DNA from: Mallotus nudiflorus
Taxonomy: Eukaryota > Streptophyta > Magnoliopsida > Malpighiales > Euphorbiaceae
Reading direction: 5' to 3'
DNA length: 64,000 nucleotides
NCBI GenBank assembly: GCA_947683625.1
Contig: CANTUR010001083.1
Coordinates: 62,001 to 126,000, forward strand
This document shows positions 50,901 through 64,000 of the stretch, one piece after another (within the stretch, counting starts at the first letter, position 1; each line of letters starts with the position of its first letter). Made by a program: the position numbers and the translations under genes. The notes beneath the pieces were generated by a model. That model had not been told where the DNA came from, did no database searches, and was given only the letters and a program-made list of their open reading frames with translations.

Positions 50901-53900
50901 AGTGTATAGCCCCCATTTTAGCCCTCTGAGTGAACTTCTATTTGATATGTTATGGGCCATGTGGGTCAATCGATGCTGCCACGAACGTCCATTTGAAGCC
51001 TAAGTAGGAAAGCCCACTCTATCAAATCAATTGGCCTAAAAAAAGGTATTTTATCCCGAAGACGGATGGCCATAGATGAAGTTTATAGCCTCCATTATAG
51101 CCCTTTCAATGAGCTTTGATTTGATATATTATGGGCCCCATGGGTCAACCGATGTTGCCATGAATATCGATTTGAAGCCCAAGTGCAAAAGCCTAGTCTA
51201 TCAAATCCATGGCCTTAAATAAAGGTATTTATGCTGGAAGACGGGTGGCTATAGAAAAATTTTATTGTACTCATTATAGCCCTCTCAGTGAGCTTCTATT
51301 CGATATATTATAGGACCCATGGGTCAACCGATGCTGCTACGAATGTCCAATTAAAGCCTAAGTGCGAAAGCCCACTCTATCAAATTCACAAGCGTAAACA
51401 AAGGTATTTGGGCCAGAAGATGGATTGCTATAGATGAAGTGTATAGCCCCTACTATATCCCTCTCAATGTGCTTCTATTTGATATATTACGGGCCCCATG
51501 GGTCAACCAATGCTGCCACAAACATCCATTTGAAGCCCAAGTGCGAAAGCCCATTATATTAAATCAATGGGCCTAAGGAAAGGTATTTGGGCTAGAAGAC
51601 AAATGGCTATAGATGAAGTGTATAGCCCCCATTATATCCCTCTGAATGAGCTTCGATTTGATATATTACGGGCCCTGTGGGTCAACCGATGCTGCCACGA
51701 ACATCCATTTGAAGCCCAAGTGCGAAAGCCCACTATATCAAATCAATGGGCCTAAGCAAAGGTATTTGGGTCTAAAGATGGACTACTATAGATGAAGTGT
51801 ATAGCCTCCATTATTTCCCTATCAATGAACTTCGATTTGATATATTATAGGCCTCGTGGGTCAACCAATGCTGCCACGAACGTCCATTTAAAGCCTAAGT
51901 GTAAAAGCCCACTCTATTAAATCCACGAGTGTAAACAAAAGTATTTGGACTCCAAGATGGACCGCAATTGATGAAGTGTATTGCCCCCATTTTAGCCCTC
52001 TGAGTCACCTTCAATTTGATATACTATGGACCTCATGGGTCAACCGATGCTGCCACAAACATGCATATGAAGCCTAAGTACGAAAGCCCACACTTTCAAA
52101 TCCATGGGCATAAATAAAAATATCTGGGCTTGATGATGGATTGTTATAGATGAAGTGTATAGGGCCCATTATAGCCCTTTGAGTCAACTTCATTTTGATA
52201 TATTATGGGCCCTGTGGGTCAACCGATGCTGCCACGAACGTCCATTTGAAGCCAAAGTATGAAAGCCTACTCTATCAAATCAATGGGACTAAACAAAGGT
52301 ACTTTAGCCCAAAGATAGATGAGCATAGATAAATTTTATAGCCCCCATCGTAGCCCTTTCAATGAGCTTTGATTTGATAAATTATGGGCCCCATGGGTCA
52401 ATCGATGCTACCACGAATGTCCATTTAAAGCCCAAGTATGAAAGCCCACTCTATCAAATCCATAGGTATAAATAAAGGTATTTATGCCTGACGACGAATG
52501 GCTAAAGGTGATGTTTATTCCTCATATTACATCCCTCTCAGTGAGCTTTGATTTGATATATTATGGGCCCTGTGGGTCAACCGATGCTGGCACGAACGTC
52601 CATTTAAAGCCCAAGTGGGAAAGCCTACTATATCAAATCCACGGGCCTAAACAAAAGTATTTGGGCTCGAAGACAAACTGCTATAGATGAAGTGTATAGC
52701 CCCCATTTTAGCCCTCTCAACGAGCTTTGATTTGAAATATTATGGGCCCCGTGGGTCAATCGATGCTGCCATGAATGTCCACTTAAAGCCCAAGTGCGAA
52801 ACCCTACTCTATCAAATCCACAAGCCTAAACAAAAGTATTTGGGCTCGAAGACGGACCGCTATAGATGAATTTTATAGCCCCCACATTAGCCCTCTAAGT
52901 GAACTTCTATTTTATATATTATAGGCCCTGTGGGTCAATCGATGCTGCCACGATCATCCATTTGAAGCCTAAGTAGGAAAGCCCACTCTATCAAATCAAT
53001 GGGCCTAAAAGAAGGTATTTTGGCGCGAAGACGGATGGCCATAGATGAAGTTTATAGCCTCCATTGTAGCCCTTTCAATGAGCTTCGATTTAACAAATTA
53101 TGGGCCCCGTGGGTCAACCGGTGCTGCCATGAATGTCGATTTGAAGCCCAAGTGCAAAAGCCTAGTTTATTAAATCCATGGCCTTAAATAAAGGAATTTG
53201 TGCTGGAAGATAGGTGGCTATAGAAAAATTTTATTGTACTCATTATAGCCCTCTCAGTGAGCTTTGATTTGATATATTATAGGCCCCGTGGGTCAACCGA
53301 TGCTGCCATAAACGTCCAATTGAAGGCTAAGTGCGAAAGCCCATTCTATCAAATCTATGGGCGTAAACAAAGGCATTTGGGTTAGAAGACAGATGGCTAT
53401 AGATAAAGTGTATAGCCCCTATTATATCCCTCTCAATGAGCTTTGATTTATATATTACAAGCCCTATTGCTCAACCGATGCTACCACGAACATCCATTTG
53501 AAGCCCAAGTGCGAAAGCCCACTATATCAAATCAATGGGCCTAAGGAAAGGTATTTGGACCAAAAGACGGATGGCTATAGAAGAAGTGTATAGCCCCCAT
53601 TATATCCCTCTCAATGAGCTTTGATTTGATATATTATGGGCCCCGTGGGTCAACCAATGCTGCCACAAACATCCATTTGAAGCCTAAGTGCAAAAGCCCA
53701 CTATATCAAATCAATGGGCCTAAGCAAAGTTCTTTGGGCCTAAAGATGGACTGTTATAGATGAAGTGTATAGCCTCCATTATTTTCATATTAATTAACTT
53801 TTATTTGATATATTATGGGCCCCCTGGGTCAACCAATGCTGCCATGAACGTCCATTTGAAGCCCAAGTGCGAAAGCCCACTCTATCAAATCCATAGGTGT

Positions 53901-56900
53901 AAACAAAAGTATTTGGGCTCCAAGATGAAATGCAATTGATAAAGTGTATAGCCCCCATTTTAGCCCTCTGAGTCAGCGTCAATTTGATATATTATGGGCC
54001 TCATTGGTTAACTGATGCTGCCATGAACATGCATATGAAGCCCAAGTACCAAAGCCCACACTTTCAAATCCATGGGCATAAATAAAAATATTTGGGGTCA
54101 ATGATGGGCTGTTATAGATGAAGTGTATAGGGCCCATTATAGTTGTCTAAGTCAGCTTCGATTTGATATATTCTAGGCCCTACGGGTTAACTGATGTTGC
54201 CATAAACGTCCATTTAAAGCCAAAGTATAAAAGCCCACTCTATCAAATCAATGGGACTAAAAAAAGGTATTTTGGCCCGAAGACGAATGGCCATAGATGA
54301 AGTTTATACCCCATTGTAGCCCTTTCAGTGAGCTTCAATTTGATATATTATAGGCCCCGTGGGTCAATCAATGCTGCCATGAATGTCTATTTGAAGCCCA
54401 AGTGTGAAAGCCCACTCTATCAAATCCATAGGCCTAAATAAAGGTATTTATGCCTGAAGACGGATGGCTAAAGATGAAGTTTATTCCTCTCATTACATCC
54501 CTCTCAGTGAGCTTCAATTTTGATATATTATGGACCCCATGGGTCAACCAATGCTACCGCGAATGTCCATTTGAAGCCGAAGTGGGAAAGCCCACCCTAC
54601 CAAATCCATGGGCCAAAATAAAAATATTTGGGCCCGAAGTTGGACCGCTATATATGAAGTTTCTATCCCGTATTATAGCCCTCTCAGTTAGGTTTGATTT
54701 GATATATTATGGTCCCCGTGGGTCAACCGATGTTGCCACAAATGTCCATTTGAAGCCTAAGTGCGAAAGCCTACTCTATCAAATCAAAGGGCCTAAAGAA
54801 AGGTGTTTGGGTCTGAAGATGGATGACAATATATGAAGTTTATAGCTCCCATTATAGCACTCTTAATGAGCTTTGATATATTATGGGCCTTGTAGGTCAA
54901 CTGATGCTGCCATGAACGTCCATTTGATGCCCTAGTGCGAAAGTCCACTCTATCAAATCCATGGGCCTAAATAAGAATAAATGGGCCCGAAGTTGGACCG
55001 CTATAGATGAAGTTTGTAGCCCCACTATAGCCTTCTGAGTCAACTTTGATTTCATATATTAAGTTCCCTGTGGGTCAACCGACACTGCCATGAACGTCCA
55101 TTTGAAGCCCAAGTGCGAAACCACTTTATCAAACCAATGGGCCTAAACAAAGGTATTTGGGCCCGAAGACAAATCGCTATAGATGAAGCTTCTGCACCAC
55201 ATGATAGCCCTCTCAGTCAGGTTCAATTTGATATATTATGGGCCCCATGGGTCAACTGATGCTGCCATGAATGTCCATTTGAAGCCCAAGTGCGAAAGCC
55301 TACTCTATCTAATCAATGGGCCTAAAGAAAGCTATTTGGGCCCAAAGACGGATGGCTATAGATGAAGTTTATAGTTCCCATTATAGCACTGTCAATGAGC
55401 TTTGATTTGATATATTATGGGCCCCGTGGGTCAACCATTGTTGCCACGAACGTCCATTTAAAGCCCTAGTGCGAAAGCCCACTCTATCAAATCCATAGGC
55501 CTAAATAAAGGTATTTGTGCCTAAAGACGGATGGCTAAACATGAAGTTTATTCCTCTCATTACATCCCTCTCAGTGAGCTTCGATTTGATATATTATGGA
55601 CCTCGTGGATCAACAGATGCTACCACGAACGTCCATTTGAAGCCCTAGTAGAAAGTCCACCCTACCAAATCCATGGGCCAAAAAAAAAATATTTGGGCCC
55701 GAAGCCAGACCAATATATATGAAGTTTCTAGACTATATTATAGCCCTCTCAGTCAAGTTCAATTTGATATATTATGGGCCCCATGAGTCAACCGATGCTG
55801 CCATGAATGTCCATTTAAAGCTCAAGTACGAAAGCCTACTTTATCAAACAAATGGGCCTAAAGAAAGGTATTTGGGCCTAAAGACGGATGGCTATAGATG
55901 AAGTTTATAGCTCCCATTATAGCACTCTCAATGAGCTTTGACTTGACATATTATGGGCCTTGTGGGTTAACCGATGCTGCCATAAATGTCCATTTGAAGC
56001 CCTAGTGTAAAAGCCCACTCTATCAAATCCATGGGCCTAAATAAGAATATATGGGCCCGAAGATGAACCACTATAGATGAAGTTTATGGCCTCCACTATA
56101 GCCCTCTAAGTCAATTTTGATTTCATATATTAAGTGCCCCGTGGGTCAACAGATGCTGCCACGAACGTCCATTTGAAGGCCAAGTGCAAAAACCCACTCT
56201 ATCAAATCAATGGGCCTAAACAAAGGTATTTGGGCCCGAAGACAGACCACTATAGATGAAGTTTCTAGCCCGCATAATAGCCCTCTTAGTCAGGTTCAAT
56301 TTGATATATTATGGGCCCCATGGGTCAACTGATGCTGCCACAAATGTCCATTTGAAGCCCAAGTACAAAAGCCTACTCTATCTAATCATTGGGCCTAATG
56401 AAAGGTATTTGGGCCCGAAGACAGATGGCTATAGATGAAGTTTATAGCTCCCATTATAGCACTCTCAATGAGCTTTGATTTGATGTATTATGGGCTTTGT
56501 GGGTCAATCGATGCTGCCACGAACCTCCATTTGAAGCCCAAGTGCAAAAACCCACTCTATCAAATCAATGGGCCTAAACAAAGATATTTGGGCCCGAAGA
56601 CAGACCACTATAGATGAAGTTTCTAGCCCATGTAATAGCCCTCTCATTCAGGTTCAATTTGATATATTATGGGCCTCATAGGTCAACTGATGCTGCCACG
56701 AATGTCTATTTGAAGCCTAAGTACGAAAGCCTACTCTATCTAATCATTGGGCCTAATGAAAGGTATTTGGGCCCGAAGACGGATGGCTATAGATGAAGTT
56801 TATAGCTCCCATTATATCACTCTTAATGAGCTTTGATTTGATATATTATGGGTTTTTTGGGTCAACCGATGCTGCCACGAACATCCATTTGAAGGCCTAG

Positions 56901-59900
56901 TGCGAAAGCCCACTCTATCAAATCCATGGGCCTAAATAAGAATATATGGGCCTGAGGACGAACTTCTATAGATGAAGTTTATATCCCTCACTATAGCCCT
57001 ATGAGTCAACTTCAATTTCATATATTAAGTGCCCTGTGGGTCAACCGATGCTGCCACGAATGTCCATTTGAAGCCCAAGTGCAAAAACCCACTCTATCAA
57101 ATCAATGGGCTTAAACAAAGGTATTTGGGCCCGATGACAGACTGCTATCGATGAAGTTTCTAGCCTGCATAATAGCCCTCTCACTCAGGTTTAATTTGAT
57201 ATATTATGGGTCCCATGGGTCAACTGATGCTTCCATGAATGTCCATTTGAAGCCCAAGTGCGAAAGCCTACTCTATCTAATCAATGGGCATAAAGAAAGG
57301 TATTTGGGCCTGAAGACGAATGACTATAGATGAAGTTTATAGCTCCCATTATACCACTCTCAATGAGCTTTAATTTGATATATTATGGGCCCTGTGGGTC
57401 AACCGATGCTACCACGAATGTCCATTTGAAGTCCACATGCGAAAGCCCACTCTATCAAATCCATAGGCCTAAATAAAGGTATTTATGCCTGAGGACAAAT
57501 GGCTAAAGATGAATTTTATTCCTCTCATTACATCCCTCTCAATGAGCTTCAATTTGATATATTATGGGCCCCGTGGGTCAACCGATGCTGCCACGAATGT
57601 ACATTTGAAGCCCAAATGGGAAAGCCCACCCTACCAAATCCATAGGCCAAAACAAAAATATTTGGGCCCGAAGCCAAACCGCTATATATGAATTTTATAG
57701 CCCATATTATAGCCCTCTCAATCATGTTTGATTTGATATATTATAGGCCCCGTGGGTCAACTGATGCTGCCACGAATGTCCATTTAAAGCCCAAGTGCAA
57801 AAGCCTGCTCTATCAAATCAATGGGCCTAAAGAAATGTGTTTGGGCCCGAAGATGGATGTCTATAGATGAAGTTTATAGCTCCCATTGTACCACTCTTAA
57901 TGAGCTTTGATTTGATATATTATGGGTTTTATGGGTCAACCGATGCTGCCACGAATGTCCATCTGAAGCCCTAGTGAGAAAGCCGACTCTATTAAATCCA
58001 TGGGCCTAAACAAGAATATATGGGCTCAAAGATGGACTGCTATAGATGAAGTTTATAACCTCCACTATAGCTCTCTGAGTCAACTTCGATTTCATATATT
58101 AAGTGCCTTGTGGGTCAACCAATGCTGCCACGAACATCCATTTGAAGCCTAAGTGTGAAAACCCACTCTATCAAATCAATGGGCCTAAACAAAGGTATTT
58201 AGGCCTGAAGATAGACTGCTATAGACAAAGTTTCTAGCCCGCATAATAGCCCTCTTAGTCAGGTTCAATTTGATATATTATGGGCCCCATGGGTCAACCG
58301 ATGGTACCACAAATGTCCATTTGAAGCCCAAGTGCGAAAGTGTACTCTATCTAATCATTGGGCCTAAAGAAAGGTATTTGGGCCCGAAGACAGACAGCTA
58401 TAGATGAAGTTTATATCTCCTATTATAGCCCTCTCAATGAGCTTTGATTTAACATATTATAGGCCCATCGGTCAATCGATGCTGCCATGAATGTCCATTT
58501 GAAGCACAAGTACGAAAGCCCACTCTATCAAATCCATAGGCCTAAGCAAAAATATTTGGGCCCGAAGATGGACTGCTATAGATGAAGTTTATAGCACCAT
58601 TATAGCACTCTCAATGAGGTTTGATTTGATATATTATGGGCCCCATGGGTCAACCGATGCTGCCACGAACGTCCACTTGAAGCCCAAGTACGAATGCCCA
58701 CCCTATCAAATCCATAGGCCTAAAAAAAAATATTTAGGCCTAAATACGGATCATTATTGATGGAGTGTATAGCCTTCATTATAGACCTCTGAGACAGCTT
58801 CAATTTGATATATTATGGGCCATATGGGTTAACCAATCCTACCACAAATTTCTATTTAAAGCCTAAGTGCGAAAGCCCACTCTATCAAATCAATAGACCT
58901 AAATAAAGTTATTTGGGCCAGAAGACAAATGGCTATACATGAACTTTATAGCCCCCAATACAGCCCTTTCAATGAGCTTTGATTTGATCTATTATGGGCC
59001 TTGTGGGTCAATCGATGCTACCACAAACCTCCATTTGAAGCCCAAGTATGAAAGTGCACTCTATCAAATCAATGGCCCTAAACAAAGGTATTTGGACCCG
59101 AAGATGGATGACTATATATAAAGTTTATAGTCCCCATTATAGCCCTCTCAATGAGCTTTGACTTGATATATTATGGTCCCCGTGGGTCAATCGATGTTGC
59201 CACGAACGTCAATTTGAAGCCCAAGTGCGAAAGCCCACTCTATCAAATAATGGGCCTAAACAAAGGTATTTAGGCCCGAAGACGGAACACTATAGACTAA
59301 GTTTATAGCCCCCATTATAGCGCTCTCAAAGAGCTTTGATTGGATATATTTTGGGCTCCGCAGGTCAACCAATGCTGCCATAAATGTCCATCTAAATCCT
59401 AAGTGTGAAAGCCCACCCTATCAAATCCATGGGCCTAAATAAAAATTTTTGGGCCTGAAGCGGGACCGCCATAGATAAGGTTTATAGTCCCCAATATAGC
59501 CCTCTGAGTTAGATTTGATTTGATATAGTATGGGTCACGTGGGTCAACCGATGCTGCCACGAACATCCATTTGAAGCCCAAGTGCGAAAACCCACTCTAT
59601 CAAATCAATGGGCATAAACAAAGGTATTTGGGCCCGAAGATGGATGGCTATAGATGAATTTTATAGCCCCCATTACAGCCCTTTCAATGAGCTTCGATTT
59701 GATATATTATGGGCCTCATGGATCAACCGATGCTGCCGCGAACGTCCATTAAAAGCCCAAGTGCGAAAGCCCACTCTATCAAATCAATGGGACTCAACAA
59801 ATGTACTTTTTCTTGAAGATGGACCGTTATAGATGAAGTTTATAGGCCTAATTATAGCCCTCTTAGTTAGCTTCAATTTGATATATTATAGGCCTCGTGG

Positions 59901-62900
59901 GTCAACCGATGCTGCCACAAACGTCCATTTGAAGCCCAAGTGCAAAAGCCAACTCTATCAAATTAGTGGGCCTAAATAGAGGTATTTGGGCTCAAAGACC
60001 GATGGCTATAGATGAAGTTTATAACCTCCATTATAGCCCTCTCAATGAGCTTCGATTTGATATATTATGGGCCCTGTGGGTGAATCAATGCTGCCATGAA
60101 CATTCATTTGAAGCCCTAGTGTGAAATCCTACTCTATAAAATCAATGGGCCTAAACAAAGGTACTTGGGCCCAAAGACAGACCGCTATAGATGAAGTTTC
60201 TAGCCTGCATTGTAGCCCTCTTAGTTAGGTTTGATTTGATATATTATGGGTCCCGTGGGTCAATCGATGCTGCCACAATGGTCCATTTGACGCCCAAGTG
60301 CAAAAGCCTACTCTATCAAATCAATGGGCCTAAATAAAGGTAATTGGACCCGAAGACAGATGGCTATAGATGAAGTTTATAGCTCCCATTATAGCACTCT
60401 CAATGAGCTTTGATTTGATATATTATGGGCCCCGTGGGTGAACTGATGCTGCCACGAACGTCCATTTGAAGCCCTAGTGCGAAAGCCCACTCTATCAAAT
60501 CAATGGGCCTAAACAAAGGTATTTGGGCCCAAAGATGGATGACTATAGATGAATTTTATAATTCCCATTATAGAACTATCAATGAGCTTCAATTTGATTT
60601 ATTATAGGCCCCGTGGGTCAACCGATACTGCCACATATGTCCATTTGAAGCCCAAGTGTGAAAGCCCACTCTATCAAATCAATGGCCCTAAACAAAGGTA
60701 TTGGGCCCGAAGATAGACCACTATACATGAAGTTTCTAGCCCGTATTGTAGCCCTCTTAGTCAGGTTCGATTTGATATATTATGGGCCATGTGGGTCAAT
60801 CGATGTTGCCACGAATGTCGATTTGAAGCCCAAGTGCAAAAGCCTACACTGTCAAATCAATGGGCCTAAAGAAAGGTAATTGGATCCAAAGATAGATGTC
60901 TATAGATGAAGTTTATAGCTCCCATTATAGCACTCTCAATGAGCTTTCATTTGATATATTATAGGCCCCGTGGGTGAACTGATGCTACCATGAACGTCCA
61001 TTTGAAGCCCTAGTGCGAAAGCCCACTCTATCAAATCCATGGGCCTAAATAAAAATACATGGGCTCGAAGACGGACCGCTATAGATGAAGTGTATAGCCC
61101 CCACTATAGCCTTTGGAGTCAACTTTTATTTGATATATTAAGTGCCATGTGGCTCCATCGATGCTACCACGAACGTCCATTTGAAGCCTAAATGCGAAAA
61201 CCCATTCTATCAAATCAATGGGGCCAAATAAAGGTATTTGGTAATGAAGATAGATTGCTATAGACAAAGTTTCTAGGCCACGTTATAGCCCTCTCAGTCA
61301 GGTTCGATTCGATATATTATGGGCCCCGTGGGTCAACCGATGCTGCCATAAATGTCCATCTGAAGCCCGAGTGTGAAAGCCTACTCTATCTAATCATTGG
61401 GCCTAAAGAAAGGTATTTGGGCCCGAGGACAAACAACTATAGATGAAGTTTATAGCCCCCATTATAGCCCTCTTAATGAGCTTTGATTTAATATATTATG
61501 GGCCCCGTTGGTCAATCGATGCTACCACGAACGTCCATTGGAAGCGTAAGTGTGAAAGCCCACTCTATCAAATCCATGGGCCTAAGCAAAAAATTTTGGG
61601 CCCGAAGATGGATTGCTATAGACAAATTTTATAGCACCATTATAGCACTCTCAATGAGGTTCTATTTGATATATTATGGGCCCCGTGGGTCAACCGATGC
61701 TACCACGAATGTCCATTTGAAGCCAAGTGTGAAAGCCCACCCTATCAAATCCATGGGCCTAAACAAATATATTTGGGCCCAAAGACAGACTGCTATTGAT
61801 AGACCCAATTATAACCCTTTGAGTCAGCTTCAAGCTAATATATTATGGGCCCCATGGGTCAACCGATCCTGCCACGAATATACATTTGAAGCCTAAGTGC
61901 GAAAGCCCTCTCTATCAAATCAATAGGCCTAAATAAGGGTATTTGGGCCCGAAGGCAGATGGCTATAGATGAAGTTTATAGCCCCCATTATTTTCCTATG
62001 AGTCAGCTTTGATTTGATATATTATGGGCCCCGTGGGTCAACTGATGCTGTCACAAACGTCCATTTGAAGCCCAAGTGTGAAAGCCCACTCTATCAAATC
62101 CATGGGCCTAAACAAAGGTATCTAGGCCTGAAGACAAACTGCTATAGGCGAAGTATGTAGCCCCTATTATAGCCCTCTGAGTCAGCTTTGATATGATATA
62201 TTATGGGCCCTGTGGGTCAATCGATGCTGCCACGAACCTCCATTTGAAGCCCAAGTATGAAAGCCCACTCTATCAAATTAACATGCATAACAAAGGTATT
62301 CGGGCTCAAAGATGGATGACTATATATGAAGTTTATAGGCCCCCTTATAGCCTCTTAATGAGCTTCAATTTGACATATTTTGGTCACCGTGGGTCAATTG
62401 ATACTGCACGAATGTCGATTTAAAGCCTAAGTGTGAAAGCCCACTCTATCAAATCAATGGGCCTAAGCAAAGGTATTTGGGCTGAAAGACAAACCGCTAT
62501 AGATGAAGTTTACAGCCCCCATTATAGCGCTCTCAAAGATCTTCAATTTGATATATTTTAGGCTCTATGGGTCAATCGATGCTGCCATGAATGTCCATTT
62601 AAAGCCCAAGTACGAAAGCGCACCCTATCAAATCCATGGGCCTAAATAAAAATATTTGGGCCTGAAGATGAACTGCTATAGATAAATTGTATAGCCCCTA
62701 ATATAGCCCTCTAAGTTAGTTTCGATTTGATATATTATGGGCCCGGTGGGTCAATCGATGCTACCACGAATGTCCATTTAAAGCCTAAGTGCGAAAACCC
62801 ACTTTATCAAATCAATTGGCCTAAACAAAGGAATTTGGACCCGAAGACAAATGGATATAGATGAAGTTTATAGCCCCCATTATAGCCCTTTCAATGAGCT

Positions 62901-64000
62901 TCAATTCAATATATTATGGGCTTCGTGGGTCAACCGATGTTGCCATGAACATCCATTTGAAGCCCAAGTGCGAAAGCCTACTCTATCAAATCCATAGGCC
63001 TAAACAATAATATTTGCACCTAAAAATGAACCACTATAGATGAAGTCTATAGCCCCACTTATAGCCCTCTGAGTCAGCTTCGATTTGATATGTTATGTGC
63101 CCCGTGGGTCAACTAATGCTGCCACAAATGTCCATTTAAAGCCTAAGTACGAAAGCCCACTCTATCAAATCAATGGGACTAAACAAAGGTATTTTTGCTT
63201 GAGGACAGACCGTTATAGACAAAGTTTATAGCTGTAATTATAGCCCTCTTAGTCAGGTTCAATTTGATATATTATGGGCCTCATGGGTCAACCGATGCTG
63301 CCACGAATGACCATTTGAAGCCCAAGAACGAAAGCCTACTCTATCTAATCAATGGGCCTAAATAAAGGTATTTGGGTTCAAAGATAGACTACTATAGATG
63401 AAGTTTCTAGCTCGCATTATAGCCCTCTCAGTGAGGTTCAATTTGATATATTATGGGCCCTGTCGGTCAACCGATATTGCCACGAATGTCCATTTGAAGC
63501 CTAAGTATGAAGGCCTACTCTATCTAATCAATGGGTCTAAAGAAAGGTATTTGGGCCCAAAGATGGATGGCTATAAATGAATTTTATAGCTCCCATTGTA
63601 GCACTCTTAATGAGCTTTGATTTGATATATTATAGGCCCCGTGGGACAACCGATGCTGCCATGAATGTCCATTTGAAGCCCAACTGTGAAAGCCCACTCT
63701 ATTAAATCCATGGGCCTAAACAAACATATAAGAGCCTGAAGACGGACTACTATAGATGAAGTGTATAGCCCCCATTATATCCCTCTGAGTCAACTTTAAT
63801 TTGATATATCATGTGCCCTGTGGGTCAACCAATGCTGCCACGAATGACCATTTGAAACCCAAGTGCGAAAGCCCACTCTATCAAATCCGTAGCATTGAAT
63901 AAAAATATTTGGGCCCAAAGACAGACTACTATAGACGAAGTGTATAGCCCCCATTATAGCCCTTTGAGTCAGCTTCGATTTGATATATTATGGGCCCGAT
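47919..64000 (+). repeat. 179-bp satellite array, block C (plus orientation, distinct subfamily)
   Basis: About 90 monomers, again in plus orientation, but with a different set of common variants. These include AAATCAATGGGCC rather than AAATTCATGGGCC, GAAGACGGATGGCTATAGATG rather than GAAGACAAACCGCTATAGATG, and CTCTCAATGAGCTTTGATTT rather than CTCTGAGTCAGCTTCGATTT. Many copies have AAGTGTATAGCC or AAGTTTCTAGCC. Period is still about 179 bp (60-codon frames start at 48214, 48393, 48751, 48930). The block begins at CGTGGGTCAACCGATGCCG, directly after the retroelement remnant, and runs off the window. Confidence 0.96.
50704..54640 (+). repeat. 11-monomer higher-order repeat (about 1,968 bp), two copies, with later partial copies
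   Basis: Pairs of unusual words recur 1,966-1,971 bp apart. TGCTGGAAGACGGGTGGC (about 51229) pairs with TGCTGGAAGATAGGTGGC (about 53200). GTATAGGGCCCATTATAG is near 52157 and 54125. GAAGCCTAAGTAGGAAAGCC is near 50994 and 52963. ATGCCTGACGACGAATGGC (52484) pairs with ATGCCTGAAGACGGATGGC (54450). Units are about 50704-52673 and 52674-54640. The GATGGCTAAA-type monomer with TTTATTCCTCTCATTACATC recurs again near 55517 and 57485, also 1,968 bp apart, so the repeat or part of it continues downstream. Confidence 0.78.

Noticed and set aside
54450..54836. 128-codon frame in block C
   Set aside because: It spans more than two monomers only because small indels (for example an extra T in CAATTTTGATAT) join their frames. 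The peptide is repeat-derived throughout.
61498..61896. 132-codon frame, the longest satellite-derived frame
   Set aside because: Same cause: adjacent monomers joined by indels; the translation shows the usual monomer words in shifting frames.
1..64000. CRISPR-like array
   Set aside because: Repeats are contiguous 179-bp monomers with no unique spacers and no associated genes; this is eukaryotic satellite DNA.
1..64000. CENP-B box in the monomer
   Set aside because: TTCG occurs (CTTCGATTTGATATATTATG and, on the other strand, CTTCGGGCCCAAATACC), but the following bases do not fit the TTCGNNNNANNCGGG pattern.
1..64000. A new gene-based biological system
   Set aside because: I found no intact gene beyond retroelement remnants; the interest here is in satellite architecture, not in an encoded system.

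Overview
The window is almost entirely plant satellite DNA. About 57.5 of the 64 kb is one tandem repeat family with a monomer of close to 179 bp, roughly 320 copies by simple division. Only two stretches differ: a 1,548-bp solo LTR (22591-24138) and a decayed Ty3/gypsy-type retrotransposon fragment (43013-47918). No intact protein-coding gene, tRNA, rRNA or CRISPR array is visible. The retroelement proteins (an Athila/Tat-like gag, aspartic protease and reverse transcriptase), the style of the LTRs and the kilobase-scale satellite organisation point to a flowering plant, most likely a eudicot. I cannot name the species. A monomer near 180 bp, higher-order repeats and retroelement insertions would fit a centromeric or pericentromeric array, but that is inference. 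Both window edges lie inside satellite, so the array is longer than the window.

Layout. 1-22590: satellite in + orientation, with a dimeric section (about 1.1-4.5 kb), a 13-monomer higher-order repeat of 2.32 kb in four copies (10.1-19.4 kb), then a roughly 10-monomer repeat of 1.79 kb (from 19.4 kb). 22591-24138: solo LTR with a perfect 5-bp target duplication. 24139-26590: the 10-mer array continues. At 26590/26591 the satellite abruptly switches to the minus strand. 26591-43012: satellite in - orientation with 5-mer, 3-mer and 14-mer higher-order blocks, and a stretch rich in single-base insertions near 27.4-29.5 kb. 43013-47918: minus-strand retroelement remnant, placed exactly where satellite orientation switches back. 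47919-64000: satellite in + orientation, of a recognisably different subfamily, with an 11-mer block of 1.97 kb.

How it works together. Nothing here behaves as a gene network. The sequence records satellite evolution: unequal exchange or conversion making several generations of higher-order repeats, an LTR element inserting into one higher-order copy and collapsing to a solo LTR (its empty paralogous site survives at about 25.92 kb), and a rearrangement leaving a 16.4-kb block inverted relative to its flanks. Most monomers carry a 60-codon open frame whose stop overlaps the next monomer's start as ATGA. This follows from a 179-bp period (one short of a multiple of three) and is not good evidence of coding.
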